From NCBI GenBank assembly GCA_010093705.1, contig MU006106.1:113833-177832 (forward strand): a stretch of DNA of 64,000 bases. The letters run 5' to 3'. Positions within the stretch are counted from its first letter, which is position 1. Each line of letters begins with the position of its first letter. Below, piece by piece: positions 32,633-45,352 of this stretch. The notes under the pieces are model-generated. The model did no database searches, was not told the origin of the DNA, and was given only the letters and a program-made list of their open reading frames with translations. A program made the translations under genes and the position numbers. The DNA is from Patellaria atrata CBS 101060. Its lineage: Eukaryota > Ascomycota > Dothideomycetes > Patellariales > Patellariaceae.

Positions 32633-34638
32633 ATGTCTTTCGGCGGGCAAACGCCCACTATCATAGTCCTCAAGGAAGGTGAGTACCAAGCTCCCATATA
32701 TGCCTACAGGCAAAATCTAGGATTACATACTGATGATTGACAGGTACCGATCAGTCACAAGGTAGAGGGCAAATCGTATCCAATATCAACGCATGTCTCG
32801 CAGTCCAAGCCACCATTCGAAGTACGCTGGGGCCTTACGGCGGTGACCTGTTGCTGGTGGACGCAAATGGGAAGCAGACTATCACGAATGATGGTGCGAC
32901 TGTCATGAGGGTAGGTCTTGCGATTTGGAGCCTAAGTATTACATTAATTCCTTGACAGCTCCTGGATATCGTCCACCCGGCCGCTAGAATCTTAACAGAC
33001 ATTGCTCGCTCGCAGGACGCAGAAGTGGGAGATGGCACAACCTCGGTCGTCGTGATCGCGGGAGAGATATTGAAAGAGGTCAAAGAATATGTCGAGCAGG
33101 GTGTGAGTAGCCAGGTCATCATGAAGGGCTTACGACGAGCGTGTACCATGGCGGTCAATAAAGTCAAGGAGATCGCGGTAAACCCTACAGAGAAGGACAA
33201 GAAGAAAACGTTGCAAAAACTTGCGGCTACAGCTATGAGTAGTAAATTGATACATCGAAATTCGGATTTCTTCACTAAGAGTAGGATACTGTGTCCTAAA
33301 CATAGGCTATATTTACTAATCTGGTTTTGTAGTGGTTGTGGATGCCGTACTATCGTTAGACCAACAGGATCTAAATGAGAAGCTCATAGGTATCAAGAAG
33401 ATTACTGGGGGTGCCCTTCAAGACTCTCTCTTCGTTGATGGCGTAGCATTCAAAAAGACTTTCTCATATGCTGGTTTCGAGCAACAACCGAAATCCTTTA
33501 AGAACCCGAAAATCGTGTGCTTAAACGTAGAACTCGAGCTAAAGAGCGAAAAAGACAATGCAGAGGTGCGGATAGATCAAGTATCAGAATACCAGGCTAT
33601 TGTAGACGCAGAGTGGCAGATCATCTTTGACAAGATGGAAGCACTACACAAGACAGGAGCAAAAGTGGTCCTGAGCAAGCTACCAATAGGCGATTTAGCT
33701 ACACAGTACGATCTTCTGTTGAATTTAGTTCAATGATCAAAGCTAACATTCTAGGTACTTTGCCGACCGAGACATCTTCTGCGCGGGTCGAGTGTCATCG
33801 GATGACATGGAACGAGTCGTGCAAGCTACCGGTGCCAGCATTCAATCGACATGCTCAGATATCCAATCAGAACATCTAGGTACCTGCGAACGCTTCGAAG
33901 AGCGCCAAATAGGAGGTGAACGGTTCAATTTCTTCGAAGGTTGTCCGGAGGCCAAAACCTGCACCTTAGTCCTTCGAGGAGGCGCGGAACAGTTCATCGC
34001 GGAAGTAGAGCGTAGCTTGCACGATGCTATTATGATTGTCAAGCGGGCAATCAAGAATCAGACAATCGTAGCTGGTGGTGGAGCTTGCGAGGTAAGTTCG
34101 ATATCCCACTCCAGCCTATTCAAGTTCTCTAGCATCTAACCCATACGCAGATGGAAATCTCAAAATATCTACACAGTTTCGCCGACAAGAACGTACCCCA
34201 TAAGCAACAAGCGATTATTAAGGCTTTCGCCAAAGCACTGGAAGTTATACCTCGCCAACTCTGTGATAACGCTGGCTTTGACGCAACGGACATGCTCAAT
34301 CGTCTGCGTGTGGAACACCGAAACGGCAATATCTGGGCTGGCATTGATTTCGTGCATGAGACCGTAGCTAATAATTACGAGCGATTCGTATGGGAGCCCG
34401 CGCTCGTTAAGATCAATGCGATCCAAGCTGCTACTGAGGCGGCATGCTTGATCTTGGGCGTGGATGAGACGATCAGTGAGTTTTCCCGGACCCCAACTTA
34501 CAGCCTATAAGGATCAATACTAATTGTTACGTAGAAAACCAGGAATCGGAGCAGCCACAAGCGCCGAGAAGGGGCCTGCCACCGGGTGCAGCGCAGCGGG
34601 CGTTGAGAGGAAGGGGAAGAGGAATGGCCCGACGGTGA
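32633..34638 (+). CDS. CCT7: CCT chaperonin subunit eta (Cct7)
   Basis: Joined exons 32633-32678, 32744-32910, 32959-33280, 33333-33705, 33755-34091, 34151-34475 and 34535-34638, 557 aa, the normal length. It begins [20 protein letters not shown] and shows the group II chaperonin ATP-binding features: [25 protein letters not shown], the P-loop-like [15 protein letters not shown] and the C-terminal [15 protein letters not shown]. The eta-type apical domain includes [20 protein letters not shown] and the [14 protein letters not shown] loop. It ends in an Arg/Gly-rich tail ([10 protein letters not shown]). As part of the cytosolic TRiC/CCT ring it folds actin, tubulin and WD40 proteins. All six introns are short and phase-consistent. 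Confidence 0.97.
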
Positions 34639-35649
34639 TTCAGTTTCTGATTATCAATGCAATTGTATTGTATAGATATAGAAATAAAAGATGACGCAAT
34701 GCTAAACCAGCCGTGATAATGCGTCTTATACCCTTATCAAACGTGTGCTTCGAAGACTTGGTGAAGAGTGATATATGAACTAAAAAAAGTAGAATAATCA
34801 TTTCTAGCACCTCATATGTAAATTTCTTCCCATATGAACCTGTCAATATATCATATCATGCTACGTAGGTGAGCGGCGGAATATTGAAACATGTCTTACC
34901 AAATAACAAGTTCAAGCAACTGGACCCTCGACATAGAGCATTCACGTTGACGTTCACATCCCCAACTTCATCAAAAGCACACATTCGGAACGGCAATAGC
35001 AAAAGTCAAAGCCCAATATCAATCTCTTACAATCATATATACTCCATCTCCAACTATCTACAACACCTTCCTCTCACCACCTACGAACCACCCCTCCGCA
35101 CCGCATCCCTCCAGAATTCCAATAACGCACCCAGAAAGCAAAATCGGACCACTCGCACCGAGGCTAAAGGGTATCCAAAGCAGCAGCAGTAGAGCAACCA
35201 AACCCGAACCATGGAAGAAACTGGGCAAAAAAGACTTAACAGAAAGAGGATAAAAGGAAACAAATCGACCGATAAGGCAAAGAGTCGAGCGTGATCAAGC
35301 TCCATGCCCTCGTCACCCCTTCCCTCCCGCCTACCCGCCTATCACCGCATCCTATCCAGACACAATGCCACTCCACGCCGAGCCACGATAGTTATGTTGC
35401 ATGAAAAGAGGGAAAAGGAGATCTGGCCATGCAGTGTGGCTTGAGCGCAATACTAAAGACCAGAGTGCGAGGGAATGACCAGCAAAGAAAAGCAGAACTA
35501 TACAAGTACACTCGCAAGAATTCAAAGATCAAAAAAGCCGGTGTGCCATGATATCCAGCATCCATCCATAAACCTAAGCCGCCGTTTGCCAACAAAGACC
35601 AGACAATATATGAAATGACCTCCCCTGATTAGCCGACTTCTTACCGACC
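34639..35649. other. Convergent intergenic region between CCT7 and Spt7
   Basis: About 1 kb between converging genes. No supported gene; it should hold two 3' UTRs. The short frames seen are not protein-like. Confidence 0.5.
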
Positions 35650-38600
35650 CTACGCTGCAGTAAGGCTCTCTGGACTCATCATCCCTACCGCCGACCCATC
35701 CTCCTTCTCCGGATCCCCCATGTTCTCCCCCGGGGGTGGCATCTTCAGCTGCAATTTGCCAATCGGCCTGATTTTCTCCGGTACCGACGTCGCATTTGCC
35801 ATCTCTTCCGCCTTGCCTTCTTCCAACTTGCGTTTCTTCTTCGCAAGCTGCTGCTGTTCCCTGATCGGACGTTTGCGGGGACTGGTGATCTTGCCTGTGG
35901 GCGGGAGACGGGGCTTTGGAAAACGCTGTTTGAGAGGAAGATCGTCGTCTTCGACGAGTTCCTCGTTGTTGTTAGATTCGAGCCTGGCGAGGAAGAAGTC
36001 TTGCACGAGACCAATTTGGGAGTTGATGTTGTTGATAGTGACCGGTTCGTAAGGGGCAGGTTGTTCCATGATGATCCCGAGCGAGAGGTTGGAGCTGGGT
36101 ATACGTGAGTAGATGCACTAAGATCCAGCAGCGGAATACGTACTTTGCGTTTTGCGACTGGTGCGCGGTGTACATTCTGTTCTGCAGCAGATGCAGCGGT
36201 ACGGCAAGACTGGCGAGGCCGAACTCTTTGTCGAGCCCGAGCTCTTTAAACCCGAAAAAGTCTTCGCCGATCTCTTCGGCAAAATCGCCGCCGACAAATT
36301 GTTCGCTGCCGTCTTTGAAGGCACCAACGCCATCCGCACCGGCGGAACTATCCAAAGCAGGCCGCTTGATAGTGTTAGCAATATCAACTCGAAAGTGTAT
36401 TTTGTAAAACGAACCAAGAGCTCGGCAAGGTGCGATTTCATGCGCTCCTGCATCACGCCCAACTTCGTACCAATCCTGTCCACATCATTTTTCACGTAGT
36501 CATCTAATGACTCTACATCGGTACCGTTCTCACTTAGACAATGAAGAACGGCTTCCTCATTGGTGAAACGCGGTCTGAAGGATGGCCGTCCATCCGGAGC
36601 AGGAACTGGGTCTTTAACCTTTGGAGCTTCACGATACAATAAAAGTGTTTTAGCAAGGTTAGTGAAATAATTACTTGCCAGGTCAGTGATAGAATCTAGC
36701 GCAGACGGTTGAAACTCTTCGAAGCCGGTGTGGTAGAAGATTTTTGCAACGCTTCGTTGAAGCGCTGCACGAACTGTATGTTGTGACATGATTGGACCGT
36801 CATCCGTCATAACGATAGGTTCAGCGTCTTCTTCGATAAAAGGTTGAGGATCGTACTTCTGGAATTGATTTTGGTACATCTGTAAGCGTAGCGATGAGTT
36901 ACTGTCGACAAACCCTATTTATCTTTGGAGCAGCTGACTCACCTGAGACTGCAGTTGCATTTGTTTGACCACTCCGATTTTCGCACATATCTTCCGTACA
37001 TCCTGCATCTGCCGCATATTGGCCTCCATTTTCTGGGTGAAAGTACTTTGCGGTGACACAAAGATGCCCCTCGGTGCCATCCTCAAAAATTCCTCGGATT
37101 GATCTATGACTTGACCATTTCCGTCCTCAACCCACTGTAAGCGTTCGTTTATATCAGGGATCGCGGACACGGGATCATAGTAATCTGGAAGATACGTATC
37201 ATCCTCAACTTCAATGCCTTCGGCAAGAGTCTCATTTCTAGAATTGGTTGTCCCGCCGTTGGAATCTTCAGTAGCGTTACTCTTGTCAGATGGCAGCTTT
37301 CCGAGTCCAATTTGCCTCTGTCGAGTCCAACGACGCATCCCAGCTCGGGTTCTCAAGATAGCCGGTTCCTCGGGGTTTAAGTGGTCGTTACGAAATAAGC
37401 GGTGACGTTCCGCCGCCATCAACGCACGATCCTTCTTAGTTACCTGTTTCCAGGTTTTGTACTCGATATCATCCACATCGGGGTCTTCTGTCTGGCCTAC
37501 GGCCAAGCCAGTTAAGGAACCTCCGTGGACATCAGCTTCCGAAGGGTCGGCTTGACTGCCATGAGCTCCATTAAAAAGCGCGTGCGGTCCCATTGGTGTG
37601 AGTGTTCCTGGGGGTGGTGTAGAAACACCATTTTGACTACCCTCCATCGGGGCGTCGGAATCTGCTCGGAGAAATTCGTGCTTAAGGTTAGAGACTGAAT
37701 GTGCAGTATGTACCTTATTCTCAGTTACCGGAGAGCTATCTGTAGCAGTAGGTAGTGCTTTTCGCGTCGTAGAACCTCCTTTCTTAGCCATTTTCCCGGG
37801 AGCTTTGCGCCCGCGAGAAGCCATGATAGGTTCTTCTGCACTATGTCAGGCTGAGCTCTCACAGGGGAAAAGTGTACAAACCGTCATCGCTATCCTCAAT
37901 ACCGTCTGCATCATCCCCATTCTGTAGTCTTCTTTCCTCTGCTTCAACCTCCGCTCGGTCCCTGATCACAATGTCTGGAATCAAGGGAACAATCTTCTCA
38001 GTTTCTTTCCTCATATAGAGTGCCTTTTTCCGTAATAAATGAGCTGGATCAGAGTTATATCTTAGACAATTATCCCAGATAAGACTGAGATCCTCAACAA
38101 ACTCCTTTTTCGATTTATATTGAACACCTTTCAGCTTCTTCAACATCGTGCCAATATCCATAGGTCGCTTAATAATATTATAGTAATCGGGTGCTTCTCT
38201 CTTGCTGACTTTATTCAGAAAGGGGGTTGCATGTTCACGTGCCTTGAGTTCCATAAGGACCTTCTCGCAAGCTTCGTATAACTCTTCCTGCCCGACCTTA
38301 TCCTCACTAGCCCATTTGCTTCTGTTTTTCCTAGCTTCCCCCAACATCTGTCGTAGTTGTGCTTGAGTAGCTGGGATCCTGTCCCTATTCTTATCGATTG
38401 CCGCGATAAGGTTCTTCAACGTCAAGCTAGACGAACCTAAGTTTTCTGTGCTGAGCGTACCTTGGCGTGGCATGTTGTCCTGTCGAGCAGCATTCGGAGC
38501 GCCAGAATTCATTTCAGATTCCACTTGCCGGTCGAGTTCATCCAGTTTCTCTTGTTCCAACATAGCATCACGGTCCGATTCCAAAGTGTGAAACATAGTA

Positions 38601-39247
38601 TAAGAACGGCGCTGCACAGTCTCTTCCAAAGCCTTTTTCTCCTCCTCAAGGTTCTTCCGTATCTCTTCTGCGTTCTTGACATGATCCGAAGAAGATGATG
38701 CTTTGCGCTCGATGCCAGGTTTCAGAATTTGAGGCGAAGGGACCTGCAGGTTCAACGGGATACTGATGGAATTGATTCGCGACGGGGGTGCGCTTTTACA
38801 GAGCAAGGGAGACGCGTTGCTTGCTTCATCCTCATCGTTGTCTTCATCATCATCGCCATAGTCATCTTCGTCAATCGTTCGAGCGGGTTTCTTGGGCGCA
38901 GATGCGGGTGGAGCGGTTTCCGGGGGTCGCGCATCATCTCCAACCAGTCCATCAGCAGCGGTCGCGTCTTCAAGCGCTAGAGGTTTATTCAACCCATTGA
39001 GGACGGCATCAAGTCTTGACTCGGTGCGGTTATAGCGTTCCCTGAATACAGCGTGCCTCGGATCCTCCTCAGCCATTGTATCTCCGCCCTCCCCGTTGTT
39101 GGTCGCAAGCGCAGCGGACATGGCGCCATCGTCGCTCAAATTAGGAGTCCGAAGTCTGGTCGCGGAGGCATGACTGACTGATAAACGCCATGCGCCGTAT
39201 GTGGATGGACGTGAGGATTGATGGTGTTGTAGATTATTGGCAGTCAT
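35650..39247 (-). CDS. SPT7: SAGA complex subunit Spt7 (bromodomain and histone fold)
   Basis: Joined exons 39247-37882, 37835-36943, 36879-36415, 36364-36144 and 36094-35650, 1129 aa. The bromodomain lies at about residues 320-420 ([20 protein letters not shown], then PMDIGTML and [11 protein letters not shown]). The histone fold at about 785-860 ([20 protein letters not shown]) is the part of Spt7 that pairs with Ada1. A conserved segment at about 930-985 reads [20 protein letters not shown]. Basic/acidic tails lie at both ends. Spt7 scaffolds the SAGA histone acetyltransferase co-activator in the nucleus. Introns are only 46-63 bp, so the gene falls into several apparently separate ORFs; a tempting internal start at 37824 (MASRGRK) is in exon 2, not a new gene. 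The first ATG of the frame is chosen; a start nearer 39120 is possible. Confidence 0.93.
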
Positions 39248-39706
39248 GACAGTATAAACCGCCTGTTCTTGGCACGAGTTCTCCTGCGGAGCGCAGTCCA
39301 CAGCGAGAAACGTCCAGAGCCTCGTGCAACGGTCGCGGCGGGATGAAAGTACCGCTCATCGAAACCTGAAGCGTCGTATAGTCGGAGTAGCCAGTTTTTA
39401 TGATGATATTCGATGGGGTTGGGTGCCGGCTGATGGAAAGTCGTCGCCGTTGTGAGGAATGAGGTCGTCAAGTTTAAGTTCGGATCAGTAGAGGTTTGCG
39501 GCTTAGGGTACAGTATGAGGCGGGGGGGGTATAGCCCATTGAGGGCGCTCTCTCAACACCAACTTCCGCCCTACGTCTTGCTACAAACAATCTATGCTTT
39601 TCAACCACTAAATAACCGTTTACAATCCGAAACACAGTCCTGTTATACCGATAAACTCTCTGTCTCACGGAATCATGTCTATCTAAATTGCTGTATCGGC
39701 CTAAAA
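39248..39706. other. Divergent intergenic region, Spt7 and VanZ-like promoters
   Basis: The 459 bp between outward-facing starts. Frames here lack motifs. No specific site claimed. Confidence 0.5.
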
Positions 39707-40572
39707 ATGCGCATCAGGACGCCTTTTGCAGGTGAGTGCTTACATTATCCCCAAGCATGTACTCTCCTTTTAGCGCAAATCTCTATATATCAACTCCACC
39801 TCTGGCCTTAGCGTAGGCTTGAAGTTACATATGAGTCGATCTTGAGACCTTGAAATCAGCTCGCATCTGGTAATAACGTTAAAGCGACTAATGAATCTTT
39901 GTAGCTGGTTTTGTTGTTCTGCTCTTCCTATCCGGGTTTGCAGGCCTTGCTCCTAGCAAACTTCCACTACCTGGACACAGCGACAAAGGTTTACATTTTG
40001 TTACCTTTCTTATCCTCACGGTAAAATCTCAGAACTATTTCCAATAGGGGATACATAATTGTTCTGACCGTCTGATCAGCTATGCTTCTACTGGATAATC
40101 GATACCAGCCGACGTAGAGTAATACAGTTCACTCTATTTGCTTGCACGTTCGTGCTGAGTATCGGATCTGAGATCGCCCAGGGTCTACTCCCGGTTAGAC
40201 TTTTCTAGTCGCCTCCTATCCACCGTCTTAGCTAAAGCGAAGTAGAATGGCCGTGACTTCGACCCCTACGATATAGTCGCCAATGTTCTTGGCTCTTTAA
40301 TCGCCGTTGGTGCTTGCAATTGGTATCACAAGCGCATGCTAGAGAGGAAACGAAAGGCTAGAGGCTACCACAATGTTGCCACCGATGACCTAGACGTGGA
40401 GCTTGGTGAGGGAGTGGGAGGTCAGGAGAGCGGTGTCATCCCGGAACCAACTCGTACGGTAGATGAGGAGCTCGATAATTGGGATGAAAACGCCGAGGAT
40501 TGGGATGAGAGAGAAGCTGATAGCAACGGGGACTCCATCCAGAGAAAGGGAACGGATGGCGTTGCAATGTGA
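39707..40572 (+). CDS. VanZ-like small membrane protein with acidic tail
   Basis: Joined exons 39707-39731, 39905-40020, 40080-40193 and 40246-40572, 193 aa. The spliced protein starts MRIRTPFAAGFVVLLFLSGF and has four hydrophobic segments in the first 125 residues. VanZ-family signatures are DKGLHFVTFLILT (helix 2), an EIAQGLLPNGRDFDPYDIVA turn with the conserved Glu and Asp residues, and NVLGSLIAVG (helix 4). After NWYHKRM comes a 70-residue cytosolic acidic tail with a WDE-type repeat (DNWDENAEDWDEREAD). Bacterial VanZ confers teicoplanin resistance by an unclear mechanism; the fungal relatives have no assigned role that I know of. The first intron is long for this locus (173 bp); the others are 52-59 bp. 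Confidence 0.85.
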
Positions 40573-40933
40573 TATGGTAAAATATCGATTCAGGAGAGCT
40601 GAGCTAATTTATAGCTTTGCAAACATTATTATTGATGAATGTAAAAGTACAGTCTAGAATCACGGCTATATCCTAACATCTTCGGTTGCTGCTGCTTAGT
40701 GTATCTGTAAAGAGGTGGTAGCTGCGATATATCGAGAGGCTTTCCGTGCACGTTTGAACAATTCTCATCTCAGTATTTCTACAAGAGACCTTTGTTTGAT
40801 ATTGATTAGACATCCCCAGAACCCTAGGTATTTGCCCCGCATTTTATCATGATTATGCCATGCCTTACTGCCAATAAACCGAGATCCGCGAAATCGAGTT
40901 TACTCCGTCCACCCACACCTTCCTAATGTCTCA
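40573..40933. other. Convergent intergenic region
   Basis: The 361 bp between the VanZ-like and eS26 stop codons. No feature beyond expected 3' UTRs. Confidence 0.5.
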
Positions 40934-41520
40934 TCATGCTGCTCCAGCAGTCTTCGCAGCCTGTTGTGGGTTGACCTTCTTTCCGTCCTTGTTATACCTG
41001 ATCCTTGGTGGCGGAGCACGGTTGCGGCGACCTTCACGGGAGCGGACACTAATAGTAAAATCAGATACCTGGTCTCCAAGATTCCTCCACGATTTTTCCG
41101 GTTGATTGTCCACATACCGTACGATCTTTCCGTGAATGGCGCAGGACACACAGTATTGCAATTTTAGGTACATTTTCGGGACTGTGTATTCGGGGTAAAC
41201 AGAGGCATCCGAAATATCACCTTTTCCAATGAGATGTTAACAATTGTTCAAGACAATATGTATTGCTCTTCCTGAACTGAATTTCGGGATATCATGATTC
41301 AGGGTGACGTACGAATTGCGGCGGATTCGACCATGTTGCGGATCGTGAATCTCTTGATTGCTTTGTCCTTTGGCGTGCATCGCGAGCAGTTGGAGCAACG
41401 GATTGGCTTGACGTGGCCACGACCCTTCTTGTTACGGCCGCTGGCGATATCCCATTAGCTATTGGAGTTGAGCGGGCTTCGACGGACAATTACGTACTTT
41501 GACGCCCTCTTCTTGACCAT
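40934..41520 (-). CDS. RPS26: 40S ribosomal protein S26 (eS26)
   Basis: Joined exons 41520-41498, 41440-41313, 41220-41118 and 41048-40934, 122 aa, matching the fungal length. The protein starts [20 protein letters not shown]. It has the eS26 zinc-binding pair CSNCSRC and later [12 protein letters not shown], and the conserved [20 protein letters not shown] segment. It ends with [20 protein letters not shown] and an Ala-rich tail. eS26 sits at the mRNA exit channel of the 40S subunit and contacts mRNA upstream of the start codon. The first exon has just 23 nt, a common arrangement in fungal ribosomal protein genes. Confidence 0.96.
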
Positions 41521-42039
41521 GATGGGTGATTTCTAAGTACTCAGTTAGAATGTGGGAGAATGTTTATAAAATTGGCTAGAAGTCGCACTTTGATACTCCG
41601 AGACTAATTGAGGAAATATGTCTGAGAATAGACAACGCTTCAGGAATACACTCGTGGCTACCAGTATCGAAATGGAGATGTGCGGGAGGTGGATGCTAGC
41701 GAAAGCCGCAATTTTACCGGTCGAAACGCCAAGACCTTATCACCTCGATCAGCTGCCCGAGCTCAGGTCGGCTCCTGTCATGTGTGAATACTTTTGAACT
41801 CTGCTTTTGCAATCGAAATCCTTTGACAAAGCCCAACGTGCATCTAGAAGCTCACTCTCTGTCCTTTTTAAGATAACAACACATACTCTGGTTGTGGGCT
41901 TTAGCGCGGCAATCTCCCGGTGTTTGGCCGTTCAAACTGACCTAGCAACCGACAATCAGATCTGTTTCTGCAGGCGAGCGTTTTCATCAACTCCCAATCC
42001 CCCATCCTGTTCCCCAAGGACAAGCCGAATTAATTCGCC
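41521..42039. promoter_or_regulatory. Divergent promoter region between eS26 and the CBS-PB1 gene
   Basis: The 519 bp between outward-facing start codons. Frames crossing it are not supported. It must hold the strong eS26 promoter, but I cannot assign a site. Confidence 0.45.
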
Positions 42040-44196
42040 ATGTCGCATACTGGGACCTACAGAGGAACGCCCAAATCCAGGGGGCAGGTTTCTTTCACAA
42101 ACAGCCCATCGGGTATACCACGACCTGCACTCGATAGCCATCAAAGTCAAGCGGCAAGCGATGCCGGCACCTCTACTCTCAGTGCTAGCCGGCAGAAACA
42201 GTCAAAACGAGATGAGGTCAGTTTATTATAGCGAGAATCGCCTAGGATCCCTCTTCATTTACTAACATTTCATCAGGCCATTCGACGGAAGATCGAAACT
42301 GATCTTAACAAAAAAAGCCGTCAGAATGCACGAATTCGGCCAACCCGTAAAGCCCCTCCTGGTACTGTGCTCGCCCTCAAACCAAGTCCTGCGTTGCAAA
42401 TCAAGCCGAACACCACTGTTGCGGAGGCCGCTCAGTTGATGGCTGCGAAACGTGAAGATTGCGTCCTTGTTACAGATGACGATGAGCGAATTGCGGGCAT
42501 CTTCACAGCTAAAGACCTCGCATTCCGAGTTGTAGGTGCAGGCATTAAAGCAAGAGATGTAACCATAGCAGAGATCATGACTAAGAACCCCCTTTGCGCG
42601 AAAACCGATACAAGCGCTACTGACGCTTTAGACTTGATGGTCAGGAAGGGATTTCGCCATCTTCCAGTCATGGATGAAAACCATGATATTTCCGGGATTC
42701 TGGATATCACTAAGTGTTTCTATGATGCCATGGAGAAGTTGGAACGTGCTTACAGCTCGTCACGTAAATTGTACGATGCTCTTGAAGGTGTCCAGGCTGA
42801 GCTAGGCTCCAATCAGCCCCAGCAGATCATTCAATACGTGGAAGCTATTAGACATAAAATGTCAGGTCCCACATTGGAATCTGTTCTCAACGGTCAACCG
42901 CCTACGACTGTTTCCGTCCGAACTTCTGTCAAAGAAGCTGCAGCTTTGATGAAGGAAAACCACACAACTGCTGTCCTTGTACAAGATCAAGGCTCAATAA
43001 CTGGCATTTTCACCAGTAAAGACGTCGTTCTAAGAGTTATTGCTGCTGGTTTGGATCCATCAACGTGTAGCGTTGTACGAGTCATGACGCCTCATCCAGA
43101 CTTTGCTCCAATGGATATGAGCATACAAGCTGCACTCCGCAAGATGCATGGTAAAAGATTAGTGAGGCAACTATGCTGAATATGTGCTAACTGCTTATAG
43201 ATGGACATTATCTCAATTTACCCGTCATGAGTGAAGCTGGGGAGATTGTAGGCATGGTCGATGTGCTCAAGCTGACATATGCTACTCTAGATCAAGTACG
43301 TAAAATACAATATGTGTTAAGGGGTTCCTTTGCTAATATCGATCTAGATAAATTCAATGTCCACAAGCGAAAGTGAAGGACCGGCATGGAACAAATTCTG
43401 GCTTTCTATCGGCGATAACGAGACCGAATCTATGATGTCTGGCGAAGGGGGTAGTCGTGTACCCCATACTCCTGATGCTCGTTCCCTAATGTCTCCCGAG
43501 CTCGCTCGTCCTGGCATGGACCGAGGAGATAGCGTATTACCAAATGAGTCTGCCTCCCATCACGGAGAGTCCCCGTCTCATTCTGCAGTCGCAGGTGCAG
43601 CAGTGGTACCAGTTGAAGACGCTGCCTTTGCGTTCAAATTCAAAGCTCCAAGTGGTCGAGTACATCGGCTTCAGGTCATTGCATCCGAAGGCCTAGGGGA
43701 ATTGATCACCAATGTAGCACAGAAACTTGGGGGGGAGGCGGATTCCATCGGTGGGGTGCCTTCCTTTGATGATGGTAAACTCAGTGACTCCGGATTCGCA
43801 TTGAGTTACCTGGATAATGAGGGAGACACTGTTTCAATTACCACCGACCGGGATCTTTTGGATGCTGTGACGCTGGCCCGGCAAACACTTCGAGACAAAG
43901 TTGATCTCTTTGTTCACGATCCCAATCAAGCACCCCTTCCTGCAACTGTTGATCCTCAACCTGCCTTGGCTCCTGCGCCGCCTCTCCCAGAGACCGTTAT
44001 CAGGGAGCGTCGGAGATATGAGGATAGCGAAGATGAAGCAATTGAACGTCCTAGGAGAAAGCAGACGTCAATATTGAAACAGGATGAGCAGTTGATTTCT
44101 GGTGTACCCAATGAGCTTCTCCTTCCTGGTGCTATTGTTACTTTGGCCGTTGTTATCATTGGAGTTTTTGCCATTGGCCGCGCCTCGAGCCGTTGA
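42040..44196 (+). CDS. 4xCBS and PB1 domain protein with C-terminal membrane anchor (Mug70-like)
   Basis: Joined exons 42040-42216, 42277-43150, 43201-43295 and 43348-44196, 664 aa. Residues 1-85 are polar and basic. Two CBS pairs follow, about 90-205 (VAEAAQLMAAKREDCVLVTD, ITKCFYD) and about 275-380 (VKEAAALMKENHTTAVLVQD, HYLNLPVMSEAGEIVGMVDV), separated by a helical linker. A PB1 domain lies at about 475-575 (FAFKFKAPSGRVHRLQV, then YLDNEGDTVSITTDRDLLDA, the acidic OPCA-type motif). The last 25 residues are a hydrophobic helix (LLLPGAIVTLAVVIIGVFAI) followed by GRASSR, so the protein is probably tail-anchored. CBS pairs usually bind adenosyl ligands, and PB1 mediates hetero-oligomers. Relatives include S. 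pombe Mug70, of uncertain function. Confidence 0.92.
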
Positions 44197-45352
44197 AGGG
44201 ATCGTGATGCGCAAGCTCTGAATTGATGAAGCGTTAATCTGAAGTGATGTCTCTAATTTAAGATTGTATTGTCTGATCGCAGTAGTTGTTAGTAGAGCGA
44301 CGTACCTTTCCCCTTAATTTCGTCTTCCGACGACATTATCTAGGATATTTAACACTAATTATCATACTTCTCAGTGGCTAGGAACTGTGTACTGTTAACC
44401 ATCTGTTCGATGGCTCACTGTCTTTAACATGATATCCCTTAGAATGATAATTTAAAATTATATACGCCGTTGTCCTATACATGTAGCCAAGGAAAGTTAT
44501 ACTGTTGATGACATGGGAGTCCGTTATACTGGAAAGTCAGATTTTCTCTTCCCTTGCCAGGTTTTGCACTCGTCGGATTGCTGTACGGCTTCATCTGACC
44601 CTGCTCGGTGGACACTTGCATTAAAATTTCGACAGTTGTTTGGTGTTATTCATGGTGTTGACACTGCAAAGCTGACATTAGATTGTAGTGTACAGTCTGA
44701 TCCAGTCACGTGCCAGTGCATACAGCGGAAGTGTAATGCCATTTTAAGATCAAGCGTAGAGTAACTATTAGGAGGGCCACCTTAGCACTGTGCGTAAAGT
44801 AGTAGGTAGACTGGGTAGTAATAGAATATGATAGTTTGTTCGACCTCTTCTCATTTAAAACCACTGCTGATAGACAGACGACGAAAGGAGCTTTAGGATA
44901 ACATCAGAAATGTCAAAAACAAAGTCATACTCGCTGAGAGATTTAGCTTCAGGCTTCAAAAGGTGAAATATCGACTGTTTTGTGGACATATCAATGTTCT
45001 GGGAGATCTCCGGGACGAATTCCTCAGTATGTTGCCGCTTCAGAGTCGAGACTTGCCTGAGATAGAAAAATATCCCACCTCACGTCCCTTTCACGTCCCC
45101 TCCACTACTGTACACACAAACACAAAATCCTCCCAGGTCGCGTAGCTGCATATTTCCCGAAATCCACTACTTTTTCTCAGTGGTCCCAAAATCGACACGC
45201 AGCCTTTGATTTTACGGACTTCTTCGTAGGGTTCCTCTATATCTCTTTTATCCCTTGCAGCAACCGAGATTCCTGAGCTAGAACTACGAGACCAACTTCT
45301 ATTCTTTCCTCTCAACTTATTTCTCTTTCTGTGATACCCTTCTTTATTCACC
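44197..45352. other. Intergenic upstream of Kap121
   Basis: About 1.15 kb. The last 300 bp are CT-rich, as in a fungal 5' UTR or promoter. Short frames (for example from 44909) have no supporting exon chain. No RNA gene seen. Confidence 0.5.
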
